NCBI GenBank assembly: GCA_937906765.1 | Contig: CALCUV010000077.1 | Coordinates: forward strand, 1-10,900 | DNA from: an uncultured Prevotella sp. | GTDB lineage: Bacteria; Bacteroidota; Bacteroidia; Bacteroidales; Bacteroidaceae | DNA length: 10,900 bases | Direction: 5' to 3' | The notes under the pieces: model-generated | The model's database searches: none | The model's input: the letters and a program-made list of their open reading frames with translations, nothing else | What the model was told of the DNA's origin: nothing | Made by a program: the position numbers and the translations under genes | In this document: in pieces, positions 1 to 5,278 of the stretch | Layout of the letters: each line of letters starts with the position of its first letter | Position numbering within the stretch: the first letter of the stretch is position 1

Positions 1-123
1 GATGTCGGTAACCTTGGGCAGGGCGACGATCTCGGTATCGGGGCTGAACTCATTGGCCAGATCCATCTGGATGGAGCCATTCTGGGCGCCCACGGAGATG
101 CCGGCGGTGTTGGCGGAAGCCAG
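1..123 (-). other. Foreign-looking segment: fragment of an amino-acid ABC transporter solute-binding protein, in frame with porX
   Basis: Codons 290-330 of the open frame read DLASANTAGISVGAQNGSIQ and then a stretch ending in EIVALPKVTDI. The VGAQNGSIQ block followed about 20 residues later by a VxLPKVTDI block is what I recognise from periplasmic amino-acid-binding proteins (SBP_bac_3 family), where it precedes a region of the type LALxxGxVDA. PorX proteins that I recall instead continue MFPDLW and then an acidic stretch. Bases 1-120 are about 62 percent GC and prefer CTG and GCC codons, while bases 181-240 are about 45 percent GC. Both families can supply the shared residues DL at the junction (bases 121-126). 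I infer a chimeric join, most likely from assembly, less likely a real recombination. The family call rests on memory of a short stretch. Confidence 0.55.
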
Positions 124-990
124 GTCGGGGAACATATCCTTTATCTGTCCGGGCATAAGGCCCGAGAATATCGCATTGCGGGCATACTGTGTAGCAGTGG
201 GGAGAATACTGAAGTAAAGTTCTTCCTCCATGTCAAAGTCATCGGCAAGGTCTTGACTAATGATGCGCCATTGGTCGTAACGCAGATTGTCGAGAACGAG
301 AAGCATGACTTTGCGATTGTCACGCAAGCGGGGGAATACGGCATTGCGGAAGATGTCGGGGGAAATCAGCGGGCGCTCTTCGGGATGGGCAATCCAGGTT
401 TCGTAATGCTTGCGTATGAATTTGGCAAAGGCGGCGTTGGCTTCCTGTTTTTGCATGGCGAGCATCTCGCTCATGGCGCCGTCAGTGGGAGCAAGTTCGA
501 GTTCCCAGTGTACGAGTTTGCGGTAAAGTTCTTTCCACTCGTCGGCAGAGAGATTGTCGCTGATTTGCATACCGATACGCGAAAATTCCTGTCGGTAGGA
601 GGTTTCCGCCACTTCGTTTTCAAGTTCCTTTCGGTGAATGTTTTTCTTGAGCGCAAGCAGAATTTGGTTGGGGTTTACGGGCTTAATGAGATAATCCGCA
701 ATCTTAGCGCCAATGGCTTGGTTCATGATGTCCTCCGTTTCGTTTTTGGTCACCATTACTACGGGGACATTGGGGAGGATGTCCTTAATGCGCGCCAGGG
801 TTTCGAGCCCGCTCAGCCCTGGCATATTCTCGTCGAGAAGAATAAGGTCAAACGGTTGTTCGCGACAGATGTCGAGGGCATCCGTCCCGTTAGAACAGGT
901 GGTTACTTCGTAATCCTTGTTCTTGAGAAATATGATGTGGGCTTTGAGAAGGTCAATTTCGTCGTCCACCCAGAGAAGTCGGCCGAGCAT
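1..990 (-). CDS. porX: PorX-like response regulator with PglZ domain (incomplete, 3' end abnormal)
   Basis: The minus-strand frame is open from ATG at 990-988 to the window edge (330 codons, no stop). Residues 1-120 form a receiver domain: acidic pair D9/D10 (LWVDDE), phosphoacceptor D53 (LLDENMPG), T81 and K103. A linker helix region follows (about 120-215), then the start of a PglZ/alkaline-phosphatase-like domain with candidate metal ligands D234 (LVLDNLRYDQW) and T265 (LPTATQYARNAIFSGLMP). This order is that of PorX, which in Porphyromonas controls the type IX secretion system together with PorY and sigma factor SigP; neither partner is in the window. ATG 990 was chosen because the conserved WVDDE block begins six codons later and an in-frame stop lies at 1042-1044. 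The family is usually a little over 500 residues, so the C-terminal part is missing. From base 120 leftward the protein no longer resembles PorX (see the separate entry). It lies downstream of ksgA on the same strand, 270 bases away. Confidence 0.88.
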   Translation of the reverse strand, partial: MLGRLLWVDDEIDLLKAHIIFLKNKDYEVTTCSNGTDALDICREQPFDLILLDENMPGLSGLETLARIKDILPNVPVVMVTKNETEDIMNQAIGAKIADYLIKPVNPNQILLALKKNIHRKELENEVAETSYRQEFSRIGMQISDNLSADEWKELYRKLVHWELELAPTDGAMSEMLAMQKQEANAAFAKFIRKHYETWIAHPEERPLISPDIFRNAVFPRLRDNRKVMLLVLDNLRYDQWRIISQDLADDFDMEEELYFSILPTATQYARNAIFSGLMPGQIKDMFPDLASANTAGISVGAQNGSIQMDLANEFSPDTEIVALPKVTDI

Positions 991-993
991 AGA

Positions 994-1021
994 TTGGAAA
1001 GGAAAAATGAGAAAGGAGAAC
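994..1021. repeat. Heptamer array abutting the porX start codon
   Basis: Four adjacent 7-base units read on the plus strand: TTGGAAA, GGAAAAA, TGAGAAA, GGAGAAC. The array begins three bases upstream of the porX ATG, so the porX leader is a pyrimidine-rich copy of it. The same units recur at 1101-1114, 1123-1178, 1236-1270 and 10491-10539. Confidence 0.6.
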
Positions 1022-1037
1022 CGACGCCAAACCGAGT

Positions 1038-1060
1038 GCAATCAAGCTTGCTTGAATTGC
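1038..1060. repeat. Hairpin-forming palindrome in the porX-ksgA spacer
   Basis: GCAATCAAGC at 1038-1047 pairs with GCTTGAATTGC at 1050-1060 around a TT loop, with one bulged base. It is flanked by near-direct copies of CCGAGTGC (1032-1039) and CCGAGGTGC (1060-1068). A second small hairpin CCGCGAAGCGG lies at 1083-1093. No T-tract follows in either direction, so it is a poor intrinsic terminator; it looks like part of a dispersed intergenic repeat. Confidence 0.5.
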
Positions 1061-1100
1061 CGAGGTGCGAAGGAGGTAAAGACCGCGAAGCGGGATTAAA

Positions 1101-1178
1101 GGAGAAATGAGAAAGACCGTGCGGGGAAAAGGGGAAGGGAATAGGGAAATGGGGAAAGGTTAACGGTGAAGGGTGAAA
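1101..1178. repeat. Purine-rich heptamer arrays in the porX-ksgA spacer
   Basis: Plus-strand units are GGAGAAA, TGAGAAA (1101-1114), then after GACCGTGC a run of purine-rich units ending with GGGAAAT, GGGGAAA, GGTTAAC, GGTGAAG, GGTGAAA (1144-1178). The first part is interrupted by single-base slips, the last five units are in register. No gene is visible in this stretch. Confidence 0.55.
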
Positions 1179-1235
1179 AGGAAAATTAAGAGCGGAGTTT
1201 AAGGGTTAGATTCATGCCACAATCCGCATGGCAAA

Positions 1236-1270
1236 TTTCTCCTTTCTCCTTTCTCCTTTCTCATTTCCCA
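1236..1270. repeat. Heptamer array running into the 3' end of ksgA
   Basis: Five units in register on the plus strand: TTTCTCC three times, TTTCTCA, TTTCCCA. Read on the ksgA strand they are TGGGAAA, TGAGAAA and GGAGAAA repeated. The ksgA stop codon TGA (1263-1261) and its last two codons lie inside the array. Confidence 0.7.
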
Positions 1271-2076
1271 TAGTGTGCCGCTACGGCATTGGTTAAGTCG
1301 ATGAAGTCTTGCACGGAGAGTTGCTCCGGTCTCTTTGTGAGGAGCGGTTGAGCGAGGAATTCGGTGTGGTCAATGCCTCCGCCAAGTTCGTTGTCAAGTT
1401 GTGCAAAGAGGGGTTTGATGGAACCGCGCATCATCTTACGGCGCTGGTTAAACGTAGTTTTCACCACACGGCGCAAGAGTCGCTCGTCGCATCCACAATC
1501 TGCCACCTCGTTGCGCGTCATGCGGATAACGGCGCTCTGAACCTTGGGAGGGGGATTAAACACTCCGGGAGGCACGGTGAAGAGATAGTCAACGTCATAC
1601 CAAAGTTGCACCAAAACGCTCAAAATGCCGTAAGCCTTTGTGCCAGGTTTGGCAGCCAATCGCTCGGCCACCTCTTTCTGAATCATACCTGTGCAACAGG
1701 GGATTAAGTGACGGTAATCCAACATCTTGAAAAAGATTTGGCTGCTGATGTTATACGGATAATTGCCCGTAAGCACGAAGGAGCGCCCCTCGAATGTGTT
1801 TTCAAGGTGCATCTTCAAGAAGTCGTCTTCAATGATATGGGGTTCGAGCGCGGGGAAATTCTCACGCAGGTAAGCCACACTCTCAAAATCGATTTCCGCC
1901 ACCTTTACCTCGCGACCCTTTGGGAGTAAATATTGAGTAAGTACGCCCATGCCGGGACCTACTTCAAGCACGGGAATATCAGGGCAAGCATCAATCGTAT
2001 CTGCAATAGCACGTGCCACACTTAAGTCTTTTAGAAAGTGCTGACCAAGAAATTTTTTAGGACGTACAAGTTTCAT
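1261..2076 (-). CDS. ksgA: 16S rRNA (adenine-N6,N6)-dimethyltransferase KsgA/RsmA
   Basis: This 271-residue cytoplasmic enzyme dimethylates two adjacent adenines near the 3' end of 16S rRNA (A1518 and A1519 in E. coli) using SAM, late in 30S assembly. The N-terminus KKFLGQHFLKD (7-17) is the family signature; the SAM-binding loop EVGPGMG is at 38-44, the acidic ribose-binding residue at E61, and the catalytic NYPYN (motif IV) at 105-109. Length is normal and the ATG at 2076 gives the expected KLVRPKKFLGQHFL start. The C-terminal codons overlap a heptamer repeat array. It is divergent from the membrane protein gene at 2329 and lies upstream of porX on the same strand. No clear promoter was found close to its start; a TAATTTTG box on the minus strand at 2311-2304 would give a leader of over 200 bases. 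Confidence 0.97.
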   Translation of the reverse strand: MKLVRPKKFLGQHFLKDLSVARAIADTIDACPDIPVLEVGPGMGVLTQYLLPKGREVKVAEIDFESVAYLRENFPALEPHIIEDDFLKMHLENTFEGRSFVLTGNYPYNISSQIFFKMLDYRHLIPCCTGMIQKEVAERLAAKPGTKAYGILSVLVQLWYDVDYLFTVPPGVFNPPPKVQSAVIRMTRNEVADCGCDERLLRRVVKTTFNQRRKMMRGSIKPLFAQLDNELGGGIDHTEFLAQPLLTKRPEQLSVQDFIDLTNAVAAHYGK

Positions 2077-2128
2077 GTCATTTGTTTTTTCTAATTTTGT
2101 AAAATGTTGTAGTAAGGTGGGAGGTTAG

Positions 2129-2183
2129 AGGTCGCTTCGCTTCAAGGTTTTAAGGGGCATCCGCTCTGCATAGTCCTTATAAC
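2129..2183 (+). repeat. Interspersed palindromic element, copy A
   Basis: A 55-base element with the ordered blocks AGGTCGCTTCGCTTC, AAGGTTTTAAGG, GGCATCCGCTCTGCA, TAGTCCTTATAAC. The second block can pair with the terminal CCTTATAAC and the inner GCA/TGC can close a loop, so it can fold as a stem-loop. Copy B follows 30 bases later. Confidence 0.75.
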
Positions 2184-2213
2184 AAAGAACCCTATAACCT
2201 CATGAAAGGAGGA

Positions 2214-2268
2214 AGGTCGCTTCGCTTCAAGGTTTTAAGAGGCATCAGCTCTGCATAGTCCTTATAAC
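2214..2268 (+). repeat. Interspersed palindromic element, copy B
   Basis: The same 55-base length and block order as copy A, with three substitutions visible by eye (TTTTAAGAGGCATCAGCTC in place of TTTTAAGGGGCATCCGCTC, plus a matching flank). It runs directly into the octamer array at 2260-2283. Confidence 0.78.
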
Positions 2269-2283
2269 CTTAAAACCTTATAA
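2260..2283 (+). repeat. Octamer array CCTTATAA / CCTTAAAA
   Basis: Three adjacent 8-base units: CCTTATAA, CCTTAAAA, CCTTATAA, followed by a related CCTCACTA. The inverse of this unit (TTTTAAGG) forms the left arm of the palindromic element just upstream. The longer array of the same unit is at 5184-5239. Confidence 0.7.
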
Positions 2284-2328
2284 CCTCACTAATTCTTCGC
2301 TTGCAAAATTAAATAATAAACTTGGATT

Positions 2329-3339
2329 TTGACGAAACTACTGGTTAATATATTAAAGACAACCCTGCCATTCGCCTTGGGAATCGGCATTCTTTGGTGG
2401 ATGTATCGCGAAACGGATTGGGCAGATTTCTGGCATATCATCACCTCTGAATTACATTGGGGATGGATGCTTGTTTCGTTGCTCTTCGGAGTAGTGCCCC
2501 AGGTGTTTCGTGCCTTACGATGGCAAATGGCTCTGAAACCCATGGGCGAGATTGCCCGTTCGCGCACCTGCATTGACGCTATTTTCCTGTCGTATGCCGC
2601 AAGTTTGGTAATCCCTCGCGTTGGAGAAGTCACCCGTTGCGGAACGCTGAAGAAGATTGACGGAGTTAGTTTTTCGAAATCCATAGGTACGGTGGTTACA
2701 GAGCGTTTGGTTGACTCGTTTATTATGATGCTTATTGCCGGATTGGCATTCATGAGTCAGTTGCCCATATTCTTGAAGTTTTTAGACGAGACGGGTGCCG
2801 ATTTTAACTCGCTCATTCATCGTTTTTCAAGTACGGGATACATCGTAACCTTTGTTTGCGTCATCCTTGCCATAGGCATTTGCGCCAGTCTCTTGTTCCG
2901 TTACAAGATGTTCGCAAAGGGGCGTCAGAAGGTGATGGGCGTTTGGGAAGGAATCCGTTCGTTGCGCCACATTGAGCGTCCCTGGCTCTACTGGTTCTAC
3001 TCTGTTGGCATTTGGGTGGGTTATTTTCTCCACTTTTACTTGGCTTTTTTCTGCTTTGACTTTACTTCGGACATCAATCCCTGGGCGGCGCTCTTGATAT
3101 TCAGCATTGGTTCGTTTGCAGTGTTGGTCCCCACGCCCAATGGCGCAGGTTCGTGGCACTTTGCGGTAAAGACGATGCTTGTGCTCTATGGTGTGGCAGA
3201 ATCTCCGGCAGTTATGTTTGCGTTGGTGGTTCACACGATACAAACAGGTTTGGTCATTCTTCTCGGAGCCTGGGGTTGGGCAGATTTAACCCAAGTGAAA
3301 TCCGCCGATAAAGCACCTATTGCAGAAGCAAAGGCTTGA
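2329..3339 (+). CDS. Integral membrane protein, LPG-synthase TM / UPF0104 (flippase-like) family
   Basis: A 336-residue polytopic inner-membrane protein with about seven or eight hydrophobic segments (about 12-26, 46-62, 84-96, 128-146, 170-190, 218-242, 252-268, 280-318). It matches the membrane half of lysylphosphatidylglycerol synthase (PF03706) without the soluble synthase domain. Visible family motifs are FRALRWQ (60-66), PRVGEVTR (96-103), TERLVD (124-129) and PTPNGAGSWH (268-277). Family members are implicated in lipid or polyprenyl-glycan movement, but the substrate here is unknown. The start is TTG at 2329: an in-frame stop sits at 2317-2319 and the next ATG (2401) would delete the first membrane segment. 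ATT at 2326 is a less likely alternative. Divergent from ksgA, upstream of pepD on the same strand with a 232-base gap. Confidence 0.88.
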   Translation: MTKLLVNILKTTLPFALGIGILWWMYRETDWADFWHIITSELHWGWMLVSLLFGVVPQVFRALRWQMALKPMGEIARSRTCIDAIFLSYAASLVIPRVGEVTRCGTLKKIDGVSFSKSIGTVVTERLVDSFIMMLIAGLAFMSQLPIFLKFLDETGADFNSLIHRFSSTGYIVTFVCVILAIGICASLLFRYKMFAKGRQKVMGVWEGIRSLRHIERPWLYWFYSVGIWVGYFLHFYLAFFCFDFTSDINPWAALLIFSIGSFAVLVPTPNGAGSWHFAVKTMLVLYGVAESPAVMFALVVHTIQTGLVILLGAWGWADLTQVKSADKAPIAEAKA

Positions 3340-3363
3340 AATGAAGATTGTTTCATTGTTGCG

Positions 3364-3392
3364 GAATTTCAGACGTAATATCCCTGAAATTC
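3364..3392 (+). terminator. Inverted repeat after the UPF0104 gene
   Basis: GAATTTCAG (3364-3372) is an exact inverted match to CTGAAATTC (3384-3392) with an 11-base loop. It starts 25 bases after the stop codon at 3339. There is no clear T-tract after it, so it may be a terminator of Bacteroidetes type, a 3' stabilising hairpin or an operator; terminator is the best guess from position. Confidence 0.4.
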
Positions 3393-3571
3393 TATGTAAC
3401 TTACGGAAAACAATTAGTAACTTAAGAAAAATTCTTTAAGGGTTAATTTCTCCTAAGTCCGTATTCGTTTTTCATGTCTTTCATGTCGGTGTTCGGGCAT
3501 CTTAATTTAGGGCAGAAATTCACCTTTCGATTCCCCTGATATTATTCACATTTAAATAAAAATCTACTACT

Positions 3572-5029
3572 ATGTCAGAAATCAGAAACCTACAACCCAA
3601 GGCAATTTGGGAAAACTTTTATCTCCTTACACAAGTGCCCCGTCCAAGCGGACATCTTAAAAAGATTCAGAAGTTCCTTCTTGATTGGGCGAAGGAAAAG
3701 GGCGTTGAAGCAAAACTCGACGACGCTGGCAACGTAATTATGTATAAACCTGCTTCTCCCGGAATGGAGGATTGCAAAATTGTGACGCTCCAAGGCCATA
3801 TGGATATGGTGCCTCAGAAGACTCCTGATTCGCCTCACAATTTTGAAACCGACCCTATCGAAACATGGATAGACGGTGAGTGGGTGAAGGCAAAGAACAC
3901 AACACTCGGTGCTGACGATGGTATGGCTGTGGCAACCATCATGGCTATTATGGAAGACAACACCTTAAAGCACGGTCCGCTTGAAGGATTCATCACTGCT
4001 GATGAAGAATCTACAATGGGCGGTGTGAACAATATGGCAACCGACCTCCTTAAGGGTGAAATCCTTCTCAATCTTGACAACGAAACATTCGGAGAATTCA
4101 TGATTGGTTCGGCAGGCGGTATCAACCTTACTGCTTCTTTGGAATACAAAGAGGATGAAGTTCCCGCTGGAGACGCAGCCGTGAAGATTGGAATCCATAA
4201 CTTGCTCGGCGGACACTCAGGTCTTGAAATCAATGAAGGACGTGGCAATGCCAATAAGATGATGGCGCGCCTTGTTCAGGATGCTATTGCCAACTTTGAA
4301 GCACGCCTTGCTTCATGGCAGGGAGGCAATATGCGCAATGCGATTCCCCGCGATTGCGATGTCGTTCTAACCGTTCCCGCTGAGAATGTTGACGCTCTCA
4401 AGGAGGTAGTTGATGAATGGCGCGACACATTTAAGGGCGAATATGGCTTTGTTGAAAAGGCATTGACCTTGGATATTGAAGACACAGAATTACCCTCGGC
4501 TCTCGTTCCCGAAGAAATTCAGGACAATCTCGTTAACGCGCTCTGCGCTTGCCATAATGGTGTGATGCGCTTCATTCCCGAAGTGCCCAGCATCGTAGAA
4601 ACTTCTTCGAATCTCGCAATCGTAGAAATCGGAGACGGAAAGGTGATGTTCAAGGTGCTTGTTCGTTCTTCACGTGACAGTATGCGCGATTGCTGCACGG
4701 AAACTTTGGAAAGCGTATTCTCAATGGCAGGCATGAAGATTGAACTCGATGGTGCTTATCCCGCTTGGCAACCCAACCCTGAAAGTGAAATCGTAGCGCT
4801 CATGAAGGATGTTTACAAGGAACTCTTCGGTGCGGAAAGCAAGGTACAAGTGATTCACGCAGGTTTGGAATGTGGCGTCATCGGTGCGAAGTATCCTAAG
4901 ATGGATATGGTAAGCTTTGGCCCCACAATGCGTTCTCCTCACACTCCTAACGAACGTTGCTTCATCCCCAGTGTAGAAAAATATTGGCAGTTTGTGCTCA
5001 CAACGCTCGAACGTACTCCAAAGAAGTAA
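3572..5029 (+). CDS. pepD: Aminoacyl-histidine dipeptidase / cytosol non-specific dipeptidase (M20C)
   Basis: A 485-residue cytoplasmic di-zinc peptidase that cleaves Xaa-His and other dipeptides. Zinc and catalytic motifs are in order: QGHMDMV (H76, D78), LGADDGM (D115), ADEESTMGG (E145, E146), LLNLDNE (D169), the dimerisation-domain signature LLGGHSGLEINEGRGNANKM near 210-230, and the late ligand H457 in GPTMRSPHTPNE. Length matches the PepD family. ATG 3572 is preceded by an A/T-rich leader typical of Bacteroidetes, without a Shine-Dalgarno site, and gives the usual short N-terminus before NLQPKAIWENF. There is no signal peptide. It is separated from both neighbours by more than 200 bases, so it is probably its own transcription unit. 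Confidence 0.97.
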   Translation: MSEIRNLQPKAIWENFYLLTQVPRPSGHLKKIQKFLLDWAKEKGVEAKLDDAGNVIMYKPASPGMEDCKIVTLQGHMDMVPQKTPDSPHNFETDPIETWIDGEWVKAKNTTLGADDGMAVATIMAIMEDNTLKHGPLEGFITADEESTMGGVNNMATDLLKGEILLNLDNETFGEFMIGSAGGINLTASLEYKEDEVPAGDAAVKIGIHNLLGGHSGLEINEGRGNANKMMARLVQDAIANFEARLASWQGGNMRNAIPRDCDVVLTVPAENVDALKEVVDEWRDTFKGEYGFVEKALTLDIEDTELPSALVPEEIQDNLVNALCACHNGVMRFIPEVPSIVETSSNLAIVEIGDGKVMFKVLVRSSRDSMRDCCTETLESVFSMAGMKIELDGAYPAWQPNPESEIVALMKDVYKELFGAESKVQVIHAGLECGVIGAKYPKMDMVSFGPTMRSPHTPNERCFIPSVEKYWQFVLTTLERTPKK

Positions 5030-5035
5030 CACTGT

Positions 5036-5183
5036 AAGGTTATGAGGGTTAAAAGGTCGCTTTGCTTTTAGAATTCAAGGACAATGCCGACTGCATGGAT
5101 TCCTAAAGAACTTATGACCTCAACTTATAAGGAGTAAAAGGTCGCTTCGTTTTTAGGTTTTAAGGGCATCCGCTCTGCAGAGT
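5036..5183 (+). repeat. Interspersed palindromic element, copies C (degenerate) and D
   Basis: Copy D (5139-5192) has the same blocks as copies A and B: AGGTCGCTTCG, AGGTTTTAAGG, GCATCCGCTCTGCA, AGTCCTTATAAC. Copy C (5054 to about 5115) is more diverged: AGGTCGCTTTGCTTTTAG, then GCCGACTGCATGGATTCC. Ahead of copy C, AAGGTTAT GAGGGTTA (5036-5051) is an inverted, degenerate octamer pair. These fill the pepD-GH84 spacer, in which no gene is visible. Confidence 0.7.
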
Positions 5184-5239
5184 CCTTATAACCTAAATAC
5201 CTCACAACCTTAAAACCTTATAACCTCAAAACCTTATAA
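5184..5239 (+). repeat. Octamer array, seven units
   Basis: Seven adjacent 8-base units in perfect register: CCTTATAA, CCTAAATA, CCTCACAA, CCTTAAAA, CCTTATAA, CCTCAAAA, CCTTATAA. The array starts as the right arm of element copy D and ends 39 bases before the GH84 start codon, so it lies in the likely 5' leader of that gene. Confidence 0.8.
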
Positions 5240-5278
5240 CCACCCCTAATCACTTAAATCCTCTAAACCTCAATAGTT

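Larger units (their letters stand above)
2077..2328. other. Divergent spacer between ksgA and the UPF0104 gene
   Basis: No gene is visible. It holds two copies of an interspersed palindromic element (2129-2183 and 2214-2268) and an octamer array (2260-2283). TAATTTTG boxes that fit the Bacteroidetes -7 consensus TAnnTTTG occur on the plus strand at 2092-2099 and on the minus strand at 2311-2304. Both would transcribe across the repeats toward opposite genes. Neither has a convincing -33 TTTG at normal spacing, so they are weak candidates. Confidence 0.4.

Noticed and set aside
253..1110. 285-codon open frame on the plus strand opposite porX
   Set aside because: The opposite strand encodes a clear receiver plus PglZ protein over the same bases; the plus frame has no recognisable domain and its tail runs through the repeat spacer.
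1309..1707. 132-codon plus-strand frame within ksgA
   Set aside because: Antisense shadow of a conserved enzyme; no family resemblance.
2129..2268. Repeated blocks considered as a CRISPR array
   Set aside because: Only two copies sit together, the repeats are 55 bases and imperfect, the spacer is a single 30-base stretch related to the flanks, and no cas gene is near.
2289..2753. 154-codon minus-strand frame overlapping the UPF0104 gene
   Set aside because: Antisense to conserved motifs of the membrane protein; no signal, motif or promoter of its own.
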